NCBI RefSeq assembly: GCF_000768555.3
Contig: NZ_KN293988.1
Coordinates: forward strand, 1-64,000
DNA from: Roseovarius mucosus DSM 17069
GTDB taxonomy: Bacteria > Pseudomonadota > Alphaproteobacteria > Rhodobacterales > Rhodobacteraceae
Direction: 5' to 3'
Length of the DNA stretch: 64,000 nt
Shown here: positions 26,745 to 35,786 of the stretch, piece after piece
Numbering within the stretch: position 1 is the stretch's first letter
Layout of the letters: the number at the start of each line of letters is the position of its first letter
Notes under the pieces: generated by a model
Database searches by the model: none
What the model saw: the letters and a program-made list of their open reading frames with translations, nothing else
What the model was told of the DNA's origin: nothing
Made by a program: the position numbers and the translations under genes

Positions 26745-28208
26745 TCAGTGTCCTGCGCCGCCACCGGCGGCAAGTGTCGCGCCTTCTCCACCAGCACCGC
26801 CACCGCCTTCGCCGCCGCCATAGATCGCAGCGGTCAGATCAGCCTGTGCCATGTAGAATTCGCGTTTTGCGTTTGCCGCTTCCAGTGATGCGCCCAGTTT
26901 CTCGCGCACGTCTGTCAGCAGCTCGAAAGTGTTGGTGATCATGCCGTTATAGGACAGCAGACCCTCTTCTTCGACGGTCGTGCGTAGCGGCACCAGAACG
27001 TCGCGATAGTGGCGGGCGATCTTATACGCGGCGTGATAGGAGGCTTCAGCACCACGCGCTTCGGACCGGACGTTGACGGCTCTTTCTGCCAGCACGTTGG
27101 CTGCTTGCAGGTACGACAATTCCGCCTTGCGCATCCGTGCCTTCCCGGTGTCGTAGATCGGGATTGCGAACTCCACCTCCACCTGAGGGGTGGTCACGGT
27201 CTCCGTTTCTCCGTCCTCAATTTCCCGCTCCGCTTCGAACCCGGCAATGAATTCGAGATCGCTGATAATGCGAGTCTGATCAGTCAGACCAAACGCTTTG
27301 GCCTGTGCTTCCAGGCCAAGTTTGGCAACGCGCAGATCAACCCGATTTCGCAATGCTTTCGCTTCGATGTCAGTCACACGGCCGACGGAACGCGGCAGCG
27401 CAGGAAGGGCATCGGGCACATAATAGTCGACTTCGGTGCCCCACAGCCCCATGAGCCTGGTCAGCTGCTCTTTGGACCGGGTAGCATTCAAGCGTGCCTG
27501 GGCAAGTTGTCCGGCGAGTTCGGCATTGAATGCCTGTTCACGGGCCTGCCCGGCTGTGTTAAGCGCGCCGGTCTCGCCCAGTCTCATCGCTAATTCCGAT
27601 CCGGCGTCAGACGTCGCTTTCGCACGGCGCAGATAGCTCACGGCCTCGAAGGCGGCTACGGCATCGACCCATGCCTTCCGCGTCTGATTGGCCAGTGCGA
27701 GTGTGTCGTTCACGGCGCTCAGTTGAGCCTTCCGGAAGTTTGCGTCTGCAATGGCCGTACGCTGCTTGCGAGTGGTGGCATCGAGCACGTTCGACCGGAT
27801 CAGTCCTTCGATCGCCCTGTAGGCACCCAGTTCGGGCGCACCGATGCCCAGTATACCGATTGCGACGATCGGGTTTTCCGGCGTCGATTGCTGCCAGGCC
27901 TCTGCGGCCGATAGGCCAACGTTCGCATAGGACGCCTGCAACCCCTTGTTGTTCAGAAGCGCGACCTGAACGGCGGTGTCCGCCGAAATGGTCTTGCGAT
28001 GCACCATTGCGTGCACCTGCTTTTTCAGTGCCTCGTTTTCGGCCTGGGTTTCGGCGAAGGCTGTCCGTTTGCCAATGGCTGGTGTGACCTGGCTGGAAAT
28101 ATTGGCGAAGCCAGCTTTTGGTTCCGTGTAGATGCCTGGTACAGCTGTAGCACAGGCACCCAAGATTAGCGGAAAGCCGAAAACCAGCGGAAACTTCGAT
28201 ACCCGCAT
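26745..28208 (-). CDS. TolC/CusC-like outer-membrane factor, lipoprotein
   Basis: The 487-residue protein begins with a lipoprotein signal (LILGAC, Cys19). It then shows two outer-membrane-efflux (OEP) repeats with long helices such as AFEAVSYLRRAKATSDAGSELAMRLGETGALN and LEAQAKAFGLTDQTRIISDLEFI. The C-terminus has an unusual Gly-rich tail (YGGGEGGGGAGGEG) ending AGGGAGH. No RND or ABC adaptor is next to it in this operon, so its inner-membrane partner is unclear. The upstream lipoprotein gene overlaps its start as ATGA. Confidence 0.88.
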   Translation of the reverse strand: MRVSKFPLVFGFPLILGACATAVPGIYTEPKAGFANISSQVTPAIGKRTAFAETQAENEALKKQVHAMVHRKTISADTAVQVALLNNKGLQASYANVGLSAAEAWQQSTPENPIVAIGILGIGAPELGAYRAIEGLIRSNVLDATTRKQRTAIADANFRKAQLSAVNDTLALANQTRKAWVDAVAAFEAVSYLRRAKATSDAGSELAMRLGETGALNTAGQAREQAFNAELAGQLAQARLNATRSKEQLTRLMGLWGTEVDYYVPDALPALPRSVGRVTDIEAKALRNRVDLRVAKLGLEAQAKAFGLTDQTRIISDLEFIAGFEAEREIEDGETETVTTPQVEVEFAIPIYDTGKARMRKAELSYLQAANVLAERAVNVRSEARGAEASYHAAYKIARHYRDVLVPLRTTVEEEGLLSYNGMITNTFELLTDVREKLGASLEAANAKREFYMAQADLTAAIYGGGEGGGGAGGEGATLAAGGGAGH

Positions 28209-28429
28209 CAGTTGCCCTCCGTCTGTTCTTGATTGACGGAACGCCAGTCGCGGGGACCTGTAGGGCCGCGATAGGTGTAGCCCGCCAACGGGTCCTGATA
28301 GCTGATCGGCGATGAAACTGCCGTGTTGATGACGGCCTGTTGGGTCGCGACGGACGGCAACGGGGTGGGCTCATAGGCGCATGCGCCAAGCCCGAGGGCC
28401 GAAGCCCCCATAAGTAGATGAATTTTCAT
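28208..28429 (-). CDS. Small lipoprotein, unknown function
   Basis: From the ATG at 28429 the product is 73 residues with a typical lipobox (LGLGAC) at residues 12-17. It is followed by a short polar region with SYQDPLAGYTYRGPTGPRDW. Longer starts up to 28483 only add polar residues before the signal and are less likely. It overlaps the TolC-like gene by four bases and is probably co-translated with it. I do not recognise the family; an accessory role in the copper operon is inferred from position. Confidence 0.7.
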   Translation of the reverse strand: MKIHLLMGASALGLGACAYEPTPLPSVATQQAVINTAVSSPISYQDPLAGYTYRGPTGPRDWRSVNQEQTEGN

Positions 28430-28502
28430 GAACGTGACCTGATTGATGAACATTGTCTCACGCAGAATTTGCGCAAGGCTCACACCCGACTTGGGTGCCG
28501 GT

Positions 28503-28931
28503 TCAGATCAGGAATCGAGGGGGCCGCAGAAACCCTGCTGTTTCTACCGAATACGTTTGACCGTCCAGAATGACATATTCACTTGTACCAACCGGCTCTG
28601 CTCTGATCTTGGTGTCTTCGATGAAGACGACAGAAATACAGATACCGTTGCAACACTCTTGGGATTGCTTCTCTTTGCCATCCTTGTCGGACGCTGCGAT
28701 GTCGATGTCGCTTGTGACCTTAAGCTTCGTATGCGCGTGATGCGCATCGCTTCCAGTGTCATGGGTCTCGGCAGCACCAACGATACTAACAGACTTGGCT
28801 TGATGTCCGTCATGCATGCCGGACGCCGCGTGAGCGGCAGAAGGTGGTGAAAACACCAAGGCCAACGCAAACGCAATGCACGTAAACGCCTTGATCCAGC
28901 TTGATATGACAACTCGAAAGCTCATGTCCAA
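28503..28931 (-). CDS. Secreted His/Cys-containing protein heading the copper operon
   Basis: The 142-residue protein has a signal peptide (ALVFSPPSAAHAAS, cleavage near residue 35). A His-rich mature N-terminus (MHDGHQ, THDTGSDAHHAH) is followed by an ECCNGIC motif near residue 93. The end reads SVETAGFLRPPRFLI. Size, metal ligands and context recall CopL or DUF2946-like periplasmic proteins, but I cannot assign the family firmly. It is the first gene of the leftward copper operon. No CueR-type box was found in front of it. Confidence 0.65.
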   Translation of the reverse strand: MDMSFRVVISSWIKAFTCIAFALALVFSPPSAAHAASGMHDGHQAKSVSIVGAAETHDTGSDAHHAHTKLKVTSDIDIAASDKDGKEKQSQECCNGICISVVFIEDTKIRAEPVGTSEYVILDGQTYSVETAGFLRPPRFLI

Positions 28932-29104
28932 GACATCGGATACCGAAGCAATTCTGTCAATCCGTCCTGCGCGGGAAGGTTTGTCGCTTTTTTGTGAAAC
29001 AGGCGGGATACGGCCACTGCAGCCAGAAAATGTTGCATATCAGAAACATATGAACAGCCAATACCTCGCTCCCGCTCGCCGGAGCGTTGCTGACGCGTCT
29101 TGTG

Positions 29105-29300
29105 CTACCGAACTTCAGCCAGTTTCTCGGCGCCATAGCCCGCGCCGCTGATCGCTGCGGCCAATGCAGTTTCATCCAGAGTGCTGTCGACGCCGACGAT
29201 AGGTGCAGTCAGATCGCACGAAACTTTTGCATCTGGGTCGGCAGCCATGATGGGCTTTTGCATGGAAGCGGCACGATGGCCGCGATCTCCGCGCAGATTG
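29105..29300 (-). pseudogene. CopZ-like heavy-metal-associated domain remnant
   Basis: The frame reads GHRAASMQKPIMAADPDAKVSCDL followed by DETALAAAISGAGYGAEKL, clearly the second half of a CopZ/HMA domain. The metal-binding loop, normally CGHC, reads RGHR here, so both Cys would be Arg. The N-terminal strand is poorly preserved and no convincing start is seen; the open frame upstream (to 29518) has no relation to the family. I interpret it as a decayed copper chaperone gene near the copper operon. Confidence 0.55.
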
Positions 29301-29601
29301 CAATAGACCCTGAAAGGAGTCCGCCCACTCGGATAGGAATATTCCGTTCTGAAAATCACCGCCAGCGTAAGACATGCAGAAAAGCTACTTTCCAATGCTA
29401 TCAACATTTCCGCAACTAGGTCCGGCAGTAACCTACCATTTGTTATGTCGCTCGGCCTGCAGTTGAGACATGGAACGCGGTTCAGGAGATTTCGAAACTT
29501 AAATTTCATTCGTCCCAAAGACCTGGAGCGAATGCTTGGTTCCCAAACGCAGGTTCAACATCCTCGATCTCAAGCCGTATATGTGCCAACGTTCTTACAT
29601 G

Positions 29602-30240
29602 CAGAGGTTTTTCTCCGTCGACATGCCCGGTATTCAGTTTGTGAGCATTGTCTTGGCATTCAGCCTCGCAGCGTTACTGCCGGTCCTCTGCCTTTATATC
29701 TTGCTTTCGCCGGGCTTTGCAGCGGCTCTTGCCGCCGGCGGGCCATCGCTGGCCCGCTTTCTGAGGCAAGTTACGACCAACGGTCTGCCCGTAGTTTTTG
29801 CCGTAAACTATGTCAGTTTTTTTCTTTTCGCGGTGATACAGAAACCAAAGGTCGCCCGCCGAGATACGGCGTTTTTCGTGCTGGTGGATATCTTGCTCAG
29901 AGCCATTCTCTTTCCAAGCCTCCACGCATTGATCTACGTTTTGTCTGCCGACTGGTTCGAGTCATTCGGGGGCAGTCGTGCAACCGCGTTGTCGGTCGTT
30001 GCCCCAACCCTTGCGCGTTCGGCGTTTTTTGAGAACATCTCCGGAGTTTATCTTTATGCGACAATGATCAGCGCGCTGCCGCTATATGTTTCAGCTTTCG
30101 GGCAGTCGGAATTTCTTGGACCGACTGTTCGTCGCTTGCCAATAAAAGCGGGCTTGATGCTGCTCGCCTTGTTTGCGTTTGCCCTGTCGGTCGGATTGAT
30201 CGCAATCGGTGCACAAGGCATCGCATACCTTCAGGGCTAG
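29602..30240 (+). CDS. Hypothetical polytopic membrane protein
   Basis: The open frame begins at 29536, but the first hydrophobic segment starts soon after MQRFFSVDMPGIQF, so a start at 29602 or 29623 is more plausible. The product is about 212 residues with five to six predicted helices (near FVSIVLAFSLAALLPVLCLYILL, VVFAVNYVSFFLFAV, ILLRAILFPSLHALIYVL, and two at the C-terminus). I do not recognise the family. It is transcribed towards the amino-acid permease gene and ends 12 bases before that gene's stop. No ribosome binding site stands out. Confidence 0.6.
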   Translation, partial: QRFFSVDMPGIQFVSIVLAFSLAALLPVLCLYILLSPGFAAALAAGGPSLARFLRQVTTNGLPVVFAVNYVSFFLFAVIQKPKVARRDTAFFVLVDILLRAILFPSLHALIYVLSADWFESFGGSRATALSVVAPTLARSAFFENISGVYLYATMISALPLYVSAFGQSEFLGPTVRRLPIKAGLMLLALFAFALSVGLIAIGAQGIAYLQG

Positions 30241-30251
30241 ATGATGGCTGG

Positions 30252-31595
30252 CTATTCACCGTGGGAATGCGCGGCCTGAGGTGCCAACCATCGCGACAAG
30301 TAAACGCGCTCGAAAGCGAAGACAGCGATCATTCCGACAGCCGCATACAGAACGATCATTGGATCACTTTGAAGCTTCATTACGGTGAAAGCTGCCAATA
30401 CAATTGCATCGAGAGAAAGCGCAGACAAAAGCACGATACTGGAGGCGCCAACTTCGGTTCGACGATAGCGGAACACGCCCCAATGTATGATCATGTCCAT
30501 GACGAGGTAAAAGAAGGCACCAAGGGATGCGATCCGTCCCAAATCAAAGAGCACGGCCAGCGTCGAGGCGATAACGACTGTATAGACCAGCATATGCCGC
30601 TGGACAGCCCCGGACATGCCAAAATGGCTGTGCGGGATCATTTTCATCTCCGTCAGCATGGTCAGCATCCGCGACACTGCGAAAACGCTGGCCAGCACGC
30701 CGGATGCCGTGGCCACGGCCGCCAACACGACCGTCAAGTAAAAGCCGACCTGCCCGAGTGCGGGCTCAGCCGCCTGGGCCAGCGAATAGTCGCGCGCGGC
30801 GATGATTTCGTCGATTGTCAGGCTCGCGCCCACGCCAAAGGCCACAAGCAGGTAGACCACCACGCAGATCGCGATGGACAGCATGATAGTGCGGCCCACA
30901 TTGCGGTGGGGATCGGTGATTTCGCCGCCGCTGTTGGTGATCGTGGTAAAGCCCTTGAAGGCAAGGATCGCCAGCGCAACAGACGCGATGAAGCCTGTCA
31001 CTCCAAAGGTCTCGGCCGTTTCTGACGCGGCTGCGAACTGAAACCCGCTTGACCAGAGTGCTGCGATACCGAACAGCGCGATGCCCCCGATCTTGATCGC
31101 CGCCATGATTAGAGAGAATAGCCCGACGGAGCGGTTTCCTGCGATGTTGACCAAGAATGCGAACACGATCACGGCAACCGCCAGAACGGGCACAAGTGGC
31201 CCGCCCGTGATGTCGAAAGGCCGCAAGACATAAGTGGCGAATGTCCGTGCGACGAGGCTTTCCGCGATCACCATGCTGAGCGCCATCAAAAGCGCCGCTC
31301 CCGCCGCGACCGCCCCCGATCCATAGCATTTCTGAAGGATCATCGCGATGCCCCCTGCCGAGGGCCAGGCGTTCGACATCTTGATGTAGCTGTAAGCGCT
31401 GAAGCTGGTCACGATGGCACCAGCGATGAACGCGAGTGGAAATAGTGGTCCAGCCAGCTGGGCGATTTGTCCGGTCAGGGCAAAGATGCCCGCACCGATC
31501 ATCACGCCCGTGCCCATGGCAACAGCTCCGCCAAGGCTGATCGAGCCTTCACGGTAGCCGTCGTTCCCATCGTGGTTTTTATTGTGTTTCTGCAT
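30252..31595 (-). CDS. APC-superfamily amino acid permease
   Basis: The 447-residue protein has about 12 helices. Helix 1 has the APC signature GGAVAMGTGVMIGAGIFALTGQ; SFSAYSYIKMSNAWPSAGG follows in helix 2; LAFKGFTTITNSGGEITDPHRN is in the middle. These are the usual substrate and gating elements of YhdG/CAT-like transporters. The substrate is not predictable. The gene is convergent with the hypothetical membrane protein and stands alone between two intergenic gaps of about 100 bases or less. Confidence 0.88.
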   Translation of the reverse strand: MQKHNKNHDGNDGYREGSISLGGAVAMGTGVMIGAGIFALTGQIAQLAGPLFPLAFIAGAIVTSFSAYSYIKMSNAWPSAGGIAMILQKCYGSGAVAAGAALLMALSMVIAESLVARTFATYVLRPFDITGGPLVPVLAVAVIVFAFLVNIAGNRSVGLFSLIMAAIKIGGIALFGIAALWSSGFQFAAASETAETFGVTGFIASVALAILAFKGFTTITNSGGEITDPHRNVGRTIMLSIAICVVVYLLVAFGVGASLTIDEIIAARDYSLAQAAEPALGQVGFYLTVVLAAVATASGVLASVFAVSRMLTMLTEMKMIPHSHFGMSGAVQRHMLVYTVVIASTLAVLFDLGRIASLGAFFYLVMDMIIHWGVFRYRRTEVGASSIVLLSALSLDAIVLAAFTVMKLQSDPMIVLYAAVGMIAVFAFERVYLSRWLAPQAAHSHGE

Positions 31596-31703
31596 TTCGA
31601 TCTGCCTTGGTTGCTTTTTAGGTCGTTACGCCTCTGCGCATGCCCACCCGATAGGTTTCAGGCCGCCAGAAGTCCCGACCCTGGGCGTCTGATGAAATCG
31701 CGA

Positions 31704-32411
31704 CTACTCCCGTTGCGAGGGTGCGCCGTAGATCCGCCGGGAAGTTTGCGAACGCCATGTGACTACAACGGCGGCCCCTTGCAGAGCGATAACTGACGCC
31801 ACAAGGGCAACGAACGGCCATCGCGCCCAGTTCGGCTCAGGCATTTGGCGGTGAAAATCAAGAAAATGAAAGAACAAGAAATAGGCCGTGTGCAGCACTG
31901 CCAGCCACCACAGAACATAAGCGCCCTGCTGGATGTATTTCCACACGGACGTGCCAAGTACCCTTTGGCTGAAATTATTCGACGTACCGGCAAGCACAAA
32001 GCCGTAGAGCAGTGCCGCGATCCCAACCACATTGGCCAGCGCAAACCCGTGCTGAAGCATCACGTAGCGTTGCAGCTGGGGGTGATACTCAAAACCGAAC
32101 AGCCGTGCAAAATCAAGCTCGACCCAGCCGATCAGTATGATGATGGTATGCACCGTCGCCGCCAGAACCGCATAAATACCGAGCTCGCGTCGGTACGGCA
32201 TGAGCTTCCGTAAAAAGGGCGCAGACGACAAGCGTGCGAGCGGCCCAATCGCCATTGCAGCAACGATGAGCAGCAGTGAAAGATCCCCCAGCGCTCGGTT
32301 GTAGCGGTGCATCTCCGACCACTCGGCACGCGAAGCAAGCAGCAGGTATCCCGTCAGCACGGACGTTCCTATGATTAGTACGTGCCGCAGAAGGGCGGGT
32401 TTTTTCATCAT
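31704..32411 (-). CDS. Ferric-reductase-like transmembrane protein (MsrQ/YedZ-type)
   Basis: The frame from ATG 32411 (a second ATG follows directly at 32408) gives about 235 residues with six helices of the ferric-reductase-like domain. Candidate heme-ligand His lie in ATVHTIIILIGW, MLQHGFALANVV and VLHTAYFLFFH. Such proteins move electrons across the inner membrane, for example MsrQ to the periplasmic methionine sulfoxide reductase MsrP; no msrP is adjacent. It is in the same direction as the methyltransferase-like gene upstream (82 bases). Confidence 0.8.
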   Translation of the reverse strand: MMKKPALLRHVLIIGTSVLTGYLLLASRAEWSEMHRYNRALGDLSLLLIVAAMAIGPLARLSSAPFLRKLMPYRRELGIYAVLAATVHTIIILIGWVELDFARLFGFEYHPQLQRYVMLQHGFALANVVGIAALLYGFVLAGTSNNFSQRVLGTSVWKYIQQGAYVLWWLAVLHTAYFLFFHFLDFHRQMPEPNWARWPFVALVASVIALQGAAVVVTWRSQTSRRIYGAPSQRE

Positions 32412-32493
32412 GGTTTCAGATACCGTATGTTTGCAGTCTTCCAAAGATGTTTTAGGCAGGCAAATAACACATCAGATCGGCTTTCGCTTCCAA

Positions 32494-33147
32494 TCAGCGT
32501 TCAACATTCTGCAGAGTGTTAACGTTTGGTATGAAAGCGGGAACCCGGCTGGCATACCTGTCCCAGCCAGCGCCGAACCGTTCTCGGCTGTCCTTTTCCT
32601 CGCCGCGGGCCAGCCGTGCGTACATCCAGACCAGTACCGGAAACATGGCCAGCGTCAGGAGGGTCGGCCATTGCACGAGAAAACCAAGCATGATCAGAAC
32701 GAACCCCACATATTGAGGATGGCGAATGCGGGCATAGGGGCCTGTCGTCGCAAGCAACCCCTGACGCTGCGCATTCCACAGATGGTGCCATGCCACGGAT
32801 ATGAGCCAGAAGCCGCCGCCGATAAAGACGAAGCTCAGGAGGTGGAACGGCCCGAAATGCGGGTTCGATTGCCAGCCGAACATCATTTCGGGGAGATGTC
32901 CGCTGTCGTGGGCAAACCAGTCTACCTCCGGCCAGGTCGATTGCAGCCAGCCGGAAAGAAAGAAGATGGTCAACGGGAACCCGTACATCTCGGTGAAGAG
33001 AGCTACGACAAAAGCGCTGAACGCTCCAAAACTGCGCCAGTCGCGTTTTGTCTGCGGCTTGAAGAAACTGAAGGCGAAAATGATGAACACCGCCGAATTG
33101 ATAAATACCAGCAGCCAGAGTCCATAGGAAGTACCTGCATCGGTCAT
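32494..33147 (-). CDS. Isoprenylcysteine methyltransferase-like membrane protein
   Basis: The 217-residue protein has about five helices and the ICMT/phospholipid methyltransferase signature at its C-terminal half: GLLATTGPYARIRHPQYVGFVLIMLGFLVQWPT, ending with EEKDSRERFGAGWDRYASRVPAFIP. Bacterial members are often found in metal-resistance clusters beside copper ATPases; their substrate is unknown. The start overlaps the stop of the DUF2933 gene (TAATG), so translation is coupled. Confidence 0.85.
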   Translation of the reverse strand: MTDAGTSYGLWLLVFINSAVFIIFAFSFFKPQTKRDWRSFGAFSAFVVALFTEMYGFPLTIFFLSGWLQSTWPEVDWFAHDSGHLPEMMFGWQSNPHFGPFHLLSFVFIGGGFWLISVAWHHLWNAQRQGLLATTGPYARIRHPQYVGFVLIMLGFLVQWPTLLTLAMFPVLVWMYARLARGEEKDSRERFGAGWDRYASRVPAFIPNVNTLQNVER

Positions 33148-33416
33148 TACTGGTCGTCTCCCTTACCGTGCCCGCCGTGGCCTCCATGACCGCCGTGCAT
33201 GAAGAAGTGCATTCCAACGCAAAGCAGCAATGGCAGCCAGATCAGCAATCCGCTGCTCAGGATGTGCACCCGGTGCTCGTAACCCAGAAGAAGGCCGCCA
33301 ACTGCCAGCGCAACGATCAGATAGATGCCGGCGCGTGATCGCCAGAATGAGGGCGGGTGGTGGGCATGCTCTGATTGACTTTGATTAACATGTGATGGAT
33401 CAGGTTGATGGGTCAC
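33147..33416 (-). CDS. DUF2933 small His-rich membrane protein
   Basis: The 89-residue protein has two hydrophobic segments (about 31-45 and 55-70) and ends MHFFMHGGHGGHGGHGKGDDQ, the hallmark of DUF2933. The N-terminal part is also His-containing (PSHVNQSQSEHAHHPPSF). The His tail suggests metal binding, but no function is established. It lies 15 bases downstream of copA and overlaps the methyltransferase gene by one base. Confidence 0.88.
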   Translation of the reverse strand: MTHQPDPSHVNQSQSEHAHHPPSFWRSRAGIYLIVALAVGGLLLGYEHRVHILSSGLLIWLPLLLCVGMHFFMHGGHGGHGGHGKGDDQ

Positions 33417-33431
33417 GTTGTGGCTTCCTTT

Positions 33432-35786
33432 CTAGATCTTTGCGCCGCGAAGGCGCAGCGAATTGAGCACCACCGATATCGACGAGGCGCTCATGGCGAA
33501 GGCGGCAAACATCGGGCTGATGAGGATGCCGAAGAACGGAAACAGCACCCCCGCCGCGACAGGCACGCCAGAGGCGTTGTAGATCAGTGCGAAGAACAGG
33601 TTCTGCCGGATATTACGCATGGTGGCCCGTGCGAGCCGCCGTGCGCGCACGATACCGTCGAGGTTGCCCTTGACCAGCGTGATGCCCGCGCTTTCGATGG
33701 CCACATCGGCCCCGGTGCCCATGGCGATGCCGACATCGGCCTGGGCCAGGGCCGGCGCGTCGTTGACGCCATCGCCGGCCATCGCCACCTTGCGGCCCTG
33801 CTGCTGCAATTCCTTGATGATCCGCGCCTTGTCCTCGGGCAGCACGTCGGCCCGGATCTCGTCAATGCCGAGACGTGCGCCGATCGCCTTGGCCGTGCGC
33901 TCGTTGTCACCGGTGGCCATGATGACGCGGAATCCCAGTGCATGCAGGTCCTTGATGGCGGCGGGCGTGGTCTCCTTCACCGGATCGGCGACAGCGACGA
34001 GACCCGCGATCTCGCCATCCAGCACCACGAACATCACCGTCTCGCCCTCGTCGCGACGGGCATTTGCCTTGGCGGTCAGGTCGCCGGCCTCAAGGCCAAG
34101 GTCCCGGATCATCGCCAGGTTGCCTAATGCGACCGCCTTGCCGCCCACGACGCCCTTCACGCCCTTTCCTGTGACCGCCTCGAAGTCGTCCGCGTCCGCC
34201 ATATTCACATCGCGCTCTTCCGCGCCTCGCACGATGGCCTCGGCGAGGGGGTGTTCCGATCCGCGCTCCAGCGATGCGGCGAGACGCAGGACCTCGGCCT
34301 CGTCGTGACCGGGTTGCGGCAGGACGGCGACAAGCTGCGGCTTGCCCATCGTCAACGTGCCGGTCTTGTCGACGATCAGGGTATCGACCTTCTCGAACCG
34401 CTCCAGCGCCTCGGCGTTCTTGATCAGCACCCCGGCCTGGGCCCCCCGCCCCGTTGCCGTCATGATCGACATCGGCGTGGCGAGGCCGAGCGCACAGGGA
34501 CAGGCGATGATCAACACGGCGACAGCCGAGATCAATGCGTAGGACAGCGCCGGGGATGGCCCCCAGACCGCCCACGCGATGAAGGACAGGACCGCGATAC
34601 CGATCACGGCCGGAACGAAATATCCCGCCACCTTGTCGGCATACTTCTGGATCGGTGCGCGCGAGCGTTGCGCGTTCGACACCATCTCGACGATCTGCGC
34701 GAGCATCGTGTCGGACCCGACACGCGTCGCCTCCATCACCAGAGAACCGGTGCCATTGATCGTCGCGCCGGTCAGCGGGTCGCCCTCGGTCTTCTCCACC
34801 GGCACAGGTTCACCTGAGATCATGCTTTCATCGACCGAGGACCGGCCGTCCAGCACAACGCCATCGACCGGCACCTTGTCACCGGGACGCACGCGCAGCC
34901 GGTCCCCGACCTGTACGTCCTCCAGCGGTATCTCCTCTTCGGACCCGTCGTCTCGGATGACCCTCGCGGTCTTGGCCGCCATGTCGAGAAGCGCGCGGAT
35001 CGCCTTGCCGGTGCCTTCACGGGCGCGCAATTCCATCACCTGGCCAAGCAGCACGAGCGTCACGATCACCGCCGCCGCCTCGAAATAGACGCCGACATGA
35101 CCTTCGGCGTCGCGAAATCCGTCCGGGAATATGCCGGGTGCCAGAACGGCGACGACGCTGAAGAGCCAGGCCGCGATTACCCCCATACCGATGAGGGAGA
35201 ACATGTTGAGATTCATCGTCCGGAACGAATTCCAGCCCCGAACCAGAAACGGCCAGCCGCACCAAAGAACCACCGGGGTCCCGAAAACCAACTCGATCCA
35301 GAGGGTTGCGCGCTCGCCGAAAATCTCGCGCACTCCCGGAAAGCCGAGATAGGGACCCATGGTGAGGATCAGAAGCGGAATGGTCAGTACCGTGCCAACC
35401 CAGAAACGCCGGGTGAAATCCACCAGTTCGGGGTTCGGGCCGTCGTCCATCGGGACCCCGGACTCAAGCTCCAACCCCATTCCGCAGATCGGGCAGGAGC
35501 CGTGCTCGACCTGGCGAACCTGCGGGTGCATCGGACAGGTGTAGACAGCGCCGTCATAGCCCTCCGGGACGGTATCATATCTGCCGTCCGCCGGGGCGGC
35601 ACCAGCGTGATGGTCATGACCGTGGTGATCATGCCCGGCATGGTTGTCGAGCTCCGCCTCGGGCACAAGATGCATCCCGCATTTCGGGCAATCGCCCGGA
35701 CCGTTCTGCCGTACCTCAGGGTGCATCGGGCAGACGTAAATGTTGGATTCGGTTTCATGTGCAGCATGGCTTACTTGGTCGTTCAT
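33432..35786 (-). CDS. copA: Copper-exporting P1B-type ATPase (CopA-like)
   Basis: The 784-residue protein starts with two short heavy-metal-binding domains ([11 protein letters not shown]...CPKCGMHL near 17-42 and [11 protein letters not shown]...CPICGMGL near 84-110). A His-rich linker [14 protein letters not shown] joins them. The membrane CPC motif is in [12 protein letters not shown] near residue 432 and the phosphorylated Asp in [12 protein letters not shown] near 472. The [20 protein letters not shown] hinge is present. It should export Cu(I) from the cytoplasm to the periplasm. Its start overlaps the stop of the PRPP-synthetase-like gene as ATGA, and a CueR-type promoter lies 31 bases upstream, inside that gene. 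Confidence 0.94.
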   Translation of the reverse strand: MNDQVSHAAHETESNIYVCPMHPEVRQNGPGDCPKCGMHLVPEAELDNHAGHDHHGHDHHAGAAPADGRYDTVPEGYDGAVYTCPMHPQVRQVEHGSCPICGMGLELESGVPMDDGPNPELVDFTRRFWVGTVLTIPLLILTMGPYLGFPGVREIFGERATLWIELVFGTPVVLWCGWPFLVRGWNSFRTMNLNMFSLIGMGVIAAWLFSVVAVLAPGIFPDGFRDAEGHVGVYFEAAAVIVTLVLLGQVMELRAREGTGKAIRALLDMAAKTARVIRDDGSEEEIPLEDVQVGDRLRVRPGDKVPVDGVVLDGRSSVDESMISGEPVPVEKTEGDPLTGATINGTGSLVMEATRVGSDTMLAQIVEMVSNAQRSRAPIQKYADKVAGYFVPAVIGIAVLSFIAWAVWGPSPALSYALISAVAVLIIACPCALGLATPMSIMTATGRGAQAGVLIKNAEALERFEKVDTLIVDKTGTLTMGKPQLVAVLPQPGHDEAEVLRLAASLERGSEHPLAEAIVRGAEERDVNMADADDFEAVTGKGVKGVVGGKAVALGNLAMIRDLGLEAGDLTAKANARRDEGETVMFVVLDGEIAGLVAVADPVKETTPAAIKDLHALGFRVIMATGDNERTAKAIGARLGIDEIRADVLPEDKARIIKELQQQGRKVAMAGDGVNDAPALAQADVGIAMGTGADVAIESAGITLVKGNLDGIVRARRLARATMRNIRQNLFFALIYNASGVPVAAGVLFPFFGILISPMFAAFAMSASSISVVLNSLRLRGAKI

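Noticed and set aside
28957..29175. Open frames on the minus strand between the copper operon and the CopZ remnant
   Set aside because: Low-complexity Arg/Ser-rich translation with no start signal; only the HMA-like part at 29105-29300 has support.
29427..29452. AGTAAC-N16-CGCT upstream of the hypothetical membrane protein, same spacing as the shared promoter
   Set aside because: Both boxes have a mismatch and it is more than 80 bases from the open frame; not strong enough to count as a member.
33160..33200. Repeated CCNCCATG-like units in the DUF2933 gene end
   Set aside because: They encode the GHGGHGGHG tail of the protein and are not a separate repeat element.
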